From the NCBI GenBank assembly GCA_036898135.1, contig CM072517.1, positions 59,852,990 through 59,916,989 on the forward strand: DNA of 64,000 nt, in the 5' to 3' direction. The notes below the pieces were generated by a model, which made no database searches, was not told the origin of the DNA, and saw nothing but the letters and a program-made list of their open reading frames with translations. Each line of letters starts with the position of its first letter. Position 1 is the stretch's first letter. This DNA comes from Oncomelania hupensis (lineage: Eukaryota; Mollusca; Gastropoda; Littorinimorpha; Pomatiopsidae). The translations under genes were made by a program, and so were the position numbers. Below, one piece after another: positions 60,166-64,000 of this stretch.

Positions 60166-60545
60166 TTCAGTTCAGTTAATAAATTTATAGTCCCCAATAC
60201 AGTATGCGTATAGGAGACTTTGGCGTTAAGATGTCCATTGGAATAAGAGGTCGTGCTGCAGTAGGAAGTCATATTAAGAGGGAGCGCGGGACGCTGCTAC
60301 GACGTCCGGAAGAAGAAGGAGATGGATCGGTGGCAGGCATGGGAGGAAGGAACACAGGCAGCGGCAGGGGTAGGACCGGGGCGCCAGGAAGGCCGCCAAG
60401 GCCAAGGGAGGGCAAGCACAGAGGAGGGAAGGATGGAGGGCCTAGAAGTGACCAGGAGGGCGGGGGGTGGGCAGTATACCTAATTAGATAAAAATCCTTC
60501 AGGACCACACTAAAAATCGTGGAGGGCCGAGTAAAAAGACTATAA
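60166..60545 (-). mobile_element. LINE 3' end (minus strand)
   Basis: TTCAGTTCAGTTAATAAATT reads on the minus strand as AATTTATTAACTGAACTGAA, a poly(A)-signal-like end with an ACTGA pentamer tail. Upstream is an unusually GC-rich, purine-biased 3' UTR-like block (60,280-60,470). No recognised ORF2 motif. Confidence 0.5.
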
Positions 60546-61098
60546 ACAATCATTACATTACATTATTATTGCTTTAGGTCCAGCGGACTCTTCCGAGCCA
60601 AATCAGGACCGGACAACCCCTGATCCGCATAAAAGATCTGCTGAAACAACCCCAGTGGTAAAACCGAAAGCTCTCCACCAGCCAGTCACTTTACAATAAA
60701 GACATCCCACGCAGGGGACGGCTGAGGCTTCACCCCCAACTTATCGAACCCCCGTTTACAAAAACAAAATAGAATACAAACATCATTATAAATTATCAAC
60801 AAAACATACACATATAAAATGCATACATTGCTAAATAATAACATCATAGGAAGCCCGAGTGACCACCTGGCAGAAAGCGTCCAATATTCCCAAGCTGATC
60901 CAACAGACATCATACACAAACAAGGAGTCTTGTCCCGGAAGAGTTTTCAAGAAAAACGGTAGGAGACTGGTCTAGCGAAGAAGATTGATAGAGAAAGAGC
61001 AAATGACAAAGACAGCGACAGTGGGAATTTAAAGCACTAAATTTCCAGAAAGTGGGGATACTATTTATACTGAAACCCCCGGCACCCCAACGGGGGTA
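60546..61098 (-). mobile_element. Retroposon E, near full length
   Basis: It runs from ATTACATTACATTATTATTG to the head GAAACCCCCGGCACCCCAAC GGGGG. It shares about 95% by eye with the copy at 7,735. The target duplication is not clear. Confidence 0.85.
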
Positions 61099-61184
61099 TT
61101 ATCAGGGAATAGACCCATAAAAGAAAAAAGGGAAGAAAGGAAAAAAAAATAAAAAAAATAAAACACGAACACACCTGAATTTCC

Positions 61185-61257
61185 AGAAAGTGGGGATACT
61201 ATTTATACTGAAACCCCCGGCACCCTCCCACCCCCCACCCCCCCACCCCCAACGGGG
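61185..61257 (-). mobile_element. Retroposon E head fragment
   Basis: AATTTCCAGAAAGTGGGGAT, ACTATTTATACTGAAACCCC, then an expanded C-rich segment before AACGGGGG. It is a separate head with extra CCACCCCC repeats, about 90 bp from the head of the previous copy. Confidence 0.7.
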
Positions 61258-61259
61258 GA

Positions 61260-61910
61260 AAACACACTGATTAAAAAACAGGGGGTGAAAGGGAAAGGAT
61301 GGGAGCAAAACAAAGTCGCCAGTCGTGAGAGTCAACTATACAATGTTTAGGCCGGTCAAGAAGATTTCACATTTTACTTCCATCCATTTGGCGACCGGGC
61401 GAGTGCTTTCAGCACCCCTAACACTATTATAATGCGTTGGCCATCTGACCAACAGTCTAATGTTAATACAGTCTAATGTTAATACAGTCTAATGTTAATA
61501 CAGTCTAATGTTAATACAGTCTGATGTTAATACAACACGATGATTTATTGTCCCCAGTTTTCCACAAGGAACGTTGACATGTGGGCAACACGACATAAAC
61601 ACGAATCATAACAAGGGAAATATCATAGTCAAGGAGTAAAACACCAGATCTGACAATCACCATTCATTCACATTACCCTAGTCAGACACCCCAGCAATCC
61701 AACCCTAATAAGAAAGTAAAATTATCAATGATTAAGAATGACCCACAGACAGCGCTATCATAACGCATGACTCAACACACTGACCAACATACAGCGCAAA
61801 TTTCACAATGCCAACCGCGCTGACCAACGGAGACAACTAAATGAGGAATTAACGCGCAACACTAACAAAATATTCACACCCACTACTTCTGCATATACAG
61901 TGCATGTCTT
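61260..61910. other. No gene; 16 bp tandem repeat
   Basis: CAGTCTAATGTTAATA is repeated about five times at 61,458-61,535. The remainder is unremarkable. Confidence 0.6.
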
Positions 61911-61917
61911 CTAAACG

Positions 61918-62004
61918 ACGATGATGATTATTGTGACAAAGATTGTTGACGTTGACGATAAGGATGAGAACACCCACGACGACGATGGCGACGACGACGA
62001 CGAC

Positions 62005-62088
<84 letters not shown>

Positions 62089-62155
62089 CATTTTGACGGG
62101 ACGACGACGATGAGGATGGTGACGACGATGATGATGATGATGATGATGATGAGTT
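61918..62155 (+). repeat. (GAC/GAT)n microsatellites
   Basis: GACGAC steps lead into about 29 GAT units and a second short GAC-GAT array, giving poly-Asp, poly-His and poly-Ile frames that are artefacts. Confidence 0.95.
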
Positions 62156-62479
62156 TTGCCCCAGCCTAGGCTTCCACAAATAATAGTTCCTTCATTAGCG
62201 TTTGAACTGCTAAGTGTTCAACTGCCTTGAGTAGGTCTTGAGCTGGAAAAGCACTATTATAAGCCTACAAAAACTAACAAAATACAAACAAGCCAAAAAC
62301 ACTTCATAGCGTTACATAAGGACAATAATTATTTTGTACACAAATTAAAAGACTACAGCTACTGACCCGTATCCGGGGATTCCGGGATCTCTGAAGGGGG
62401 TGGAGTCATCGGGGTCGCCCTGCTCGCGTGCGCCGTTCTCTCAGGAGGGGCAAGGAAAGCTGCACATCATCACCATCCC

Positions 62480-62732
62480 CGAAACGTGATGGGCAAAATA
62501 AAAGTGGCAATATTTTACTGTCCATTTTAGCAGTATGATTGCTCTTGTGGTTCAGTGTTGATTTAGGTCCCTACCCCTCGTTCCCTGGGATGGTTATCCC
62601 CGTCTGCCATATCGCCAATGGAGGGCAGGGGAATAAGGTGGGCGGGGGCGGGGGAAGGGGGGGGGGGGCGGGGGCGGAGGGGATGGGGGGAGGGTAGTCG
62701 TTAAACTTCAAAGTTCATCCCATAACACAGTT
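62480..62732 (+). mobile_element. SINE-F 3' part interrupted by G-rich tract
   Basis: The body TTTTACTGTCCATTTTAGCA to CCGTCTGCCATATCGCCAAT matches other SINE-F copies. The terminal GTTAAACTTCAAAGTTCAT follows only after about 75 bp of almost pure G/A (62,622-62,697). Confidence 0.75.
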
Positions 62733-64000
62733 TTGCAGGACCCCGCACAACACAGTGATCTGGTTCTACAAGAATTGTGGGTCCTCGAAAGCTGGAAAGT
62801 AGATGTCAACACCATGACCACCACCTTCAACTCAGCTGTGACAGGTGCCGCCACTGAGATCTTTGGCAAGCACCAGCCAAAGAAGAAGCCGTGGATCACA
62901 CCTGAACTTTTGGACCTGTGTGATAAACGAAGAGAGATGAAAAAGAAAAAGAACACCTCACAGGGAGCTGATGCCTACCGGAAAATCAATAATGACATCC
63001 GAAAAGGCATGCGCACAGCAAAGGAGAACTGGATAGAAGATCAGTGCCAGGAAATAGAGAATAGTCTAAACAAGAACAACAGTAAGAAGGCCTACCAGAC
63101 TGTGAAGCGGCTAAAGTGTTAAACAGCCCAAGGTCTCCACGATCCAAAGCAAGTCTGGCATATGCCTTACAGAAGAACAAGAAGTCTTGGATAGATGGAC
63201 AGAGTATTGCTCTTACCTTTACAACCACACATCAAACGGATACCCATCAATTCTAGCATGTCCATGTCCCGAGTACAGAGAAGAAGACGAAATCCTCCCA
63301 ATTCTTCAAGAAGACGTTGAGGCAGAGTGCAATCGCTGAAGAAAGGGAAGGCAGCGGCAGTGGACAACATTCCTGCGGAACTGATTCAAGCAGGAGGAGA
63401 AGCTATGATTGACGCCCTTACCATTACTACACCATGGACCCAGTCGCTTGTCACCACTCTTCAAAAAAAAAGGTAACCTTCAGGAGTGTGAAAATTACCC
63501 CACCATCAGCCTCATCAGCCATCCCAGCAAGGTCCTTCTGAAAATAGTACTCAACAGGTTTAAACTCCAAGCTGAACAAATCATAGCTGAAGAACAAGCA
63601 GGATTCAGGGCAGGGCGAAGTACCACTGAACAGATTTTCAACTTCAGAATAATCTGCGAGAAATACCTACAGTATGTGTTCGTAGACTTCAAGAAAGCAT
63701 TTGACCGAGTCTGGCATGCAGCTCTGTGGGCAACCGTGAGAGTGTACAACATCAGCCCTAAAATTATTGAAGTCATCAAAAGCCTGTATGACAAGGCTAC
63801 CAGTGCAGTCCTCCATAACAGCGCCATTGGAAACTGGTTTAGAACAACAATCGGCCTTGTGCGTCAAGGATGCCTACTCTCTCCAACACTCTTCAACATC
63901 TTCCTAGAGCGCATCATGTCAGATGCCCTTGCAGATCACGAAGGGACAGTCCGCATAGGGGGTAGAGCAATCTCCAACCTTCGTTTTGCGGATTACATTG
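62733..64000 (+). pseudogene. Endonuclease-RT LINE polymerase, decayed, cut by window end
   Basis: The linker region (FNSAVTGAATEIFGKHQPKK, LLDLCDKRREMKKKKNTSQG) is open to 63,122, where a 2 nt loss relative to 21,479-21,488 causes a frameshift. Further on, frames recover RT motifs: ISLISHPSKVLLKIVLNRF, EEQAGFRAGRSTTEQIFNFR, YVFVDFKKAFDRVWH (first catalytic Asp region) and RQGCLLSPTLFNIFLERIMS. The last motif before the edge is LRFADYI, where RTs have FADD, so the second catalytic Asp is Tyr (codon 63,994-63,996). Several frameshifts and stops make it nonfunctional. The 5' endonuclease is absent and the 3' end lies beyond the window. Same family as 20,860, 32,870 and 36,800. Confidence 0.85.

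Overview
This 64 kb window looks like repeat-dense, intergenic DNA from an animal nuclear genome, most likely a mollusc and probably a gastropod. The reasons are the absence of operons, rRNA genes or dense coding, the many short tandem repeats (GATA, ATT, GAA, CT, ACAAT), and at least eight tRNA- or 5S-like SINE families. There are also several 5'-truncated LINE families with L2/CR1-like or endonuclease-RT coding remnants, solo LTRs, and MITEs of hAT, mariner and Tigger type. The phylum call rests on remembered resemblance of the LINE proteins and SINE heads to molluscan repeats. No search was run.

Only one plausible host gene is visible, at 43,923-47,205 on the + strand. It has three coding exons with phase-matched GT-AG introns and predicts a 139-residue secreted protein. 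The protein has a signal peptide, one Lys-Arg cleavage-type site and a short Ser/Arg-rich segment, in the style of a neuropeptide or prohormone precursor. I do not recognise the family. Its first exon ends in a block (tail plus splice donor) that has been duplicated downstream. Intron 1 is invaded by a LINE tail and long microsatellites, and the 3' flank carries a tandem duplication of about 115 bp.

Layout. 0-2.9 kb: LTR-A fragment interrupted by solo LTR-B, itself holding a SINE, then a LINE tail. 5-12.5 kb: SINEs, retroposon E, a large foldback element and an 800 bp GATA array. 12-19 kb: SINEs of several families, an L2-like LINE, a 5S-derived SINE and LTR-A. 19.5-22 kb: a minisatellite and two LINE remnants. 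23.8-30.9 kb: SINE, mariner MITE, a complete solo LTR-B with 5 bp target duplication, and two LINE fragments joined head to tail. 32-37 kb: LTR-A holding retroposon E, the second foldback element and more SINEs. 38-43.6 kb: Tigger MITE, a 28 bp minisatellite hosting a hairpin MITE, SINEs and a 46 bp minisatellite. 44-48 kb: the gene. 50.5-57.7 kb: CT arrays, a TIR element with telomere-like core, an internally deleted hAT transposon with an open reading frame, a CR1-like LINE and a 27 bp minisatellite. 59-61.3 kb: a cluster of E copies. 62.7-64 kb: a decayed endonuclease-RT LINE cut by the window end.

The best candidates for something undescribed are retroposon E (about 590 bp, TATA-like box near its head, TGTAA-repeat tail, 10 and 13 bp target duplications), the paired foldback elements at 8.4 and 34.1 kb, the hAT deletion derivative with a fused short transposase ORF, and the unrecognised secreted-peptide gene.
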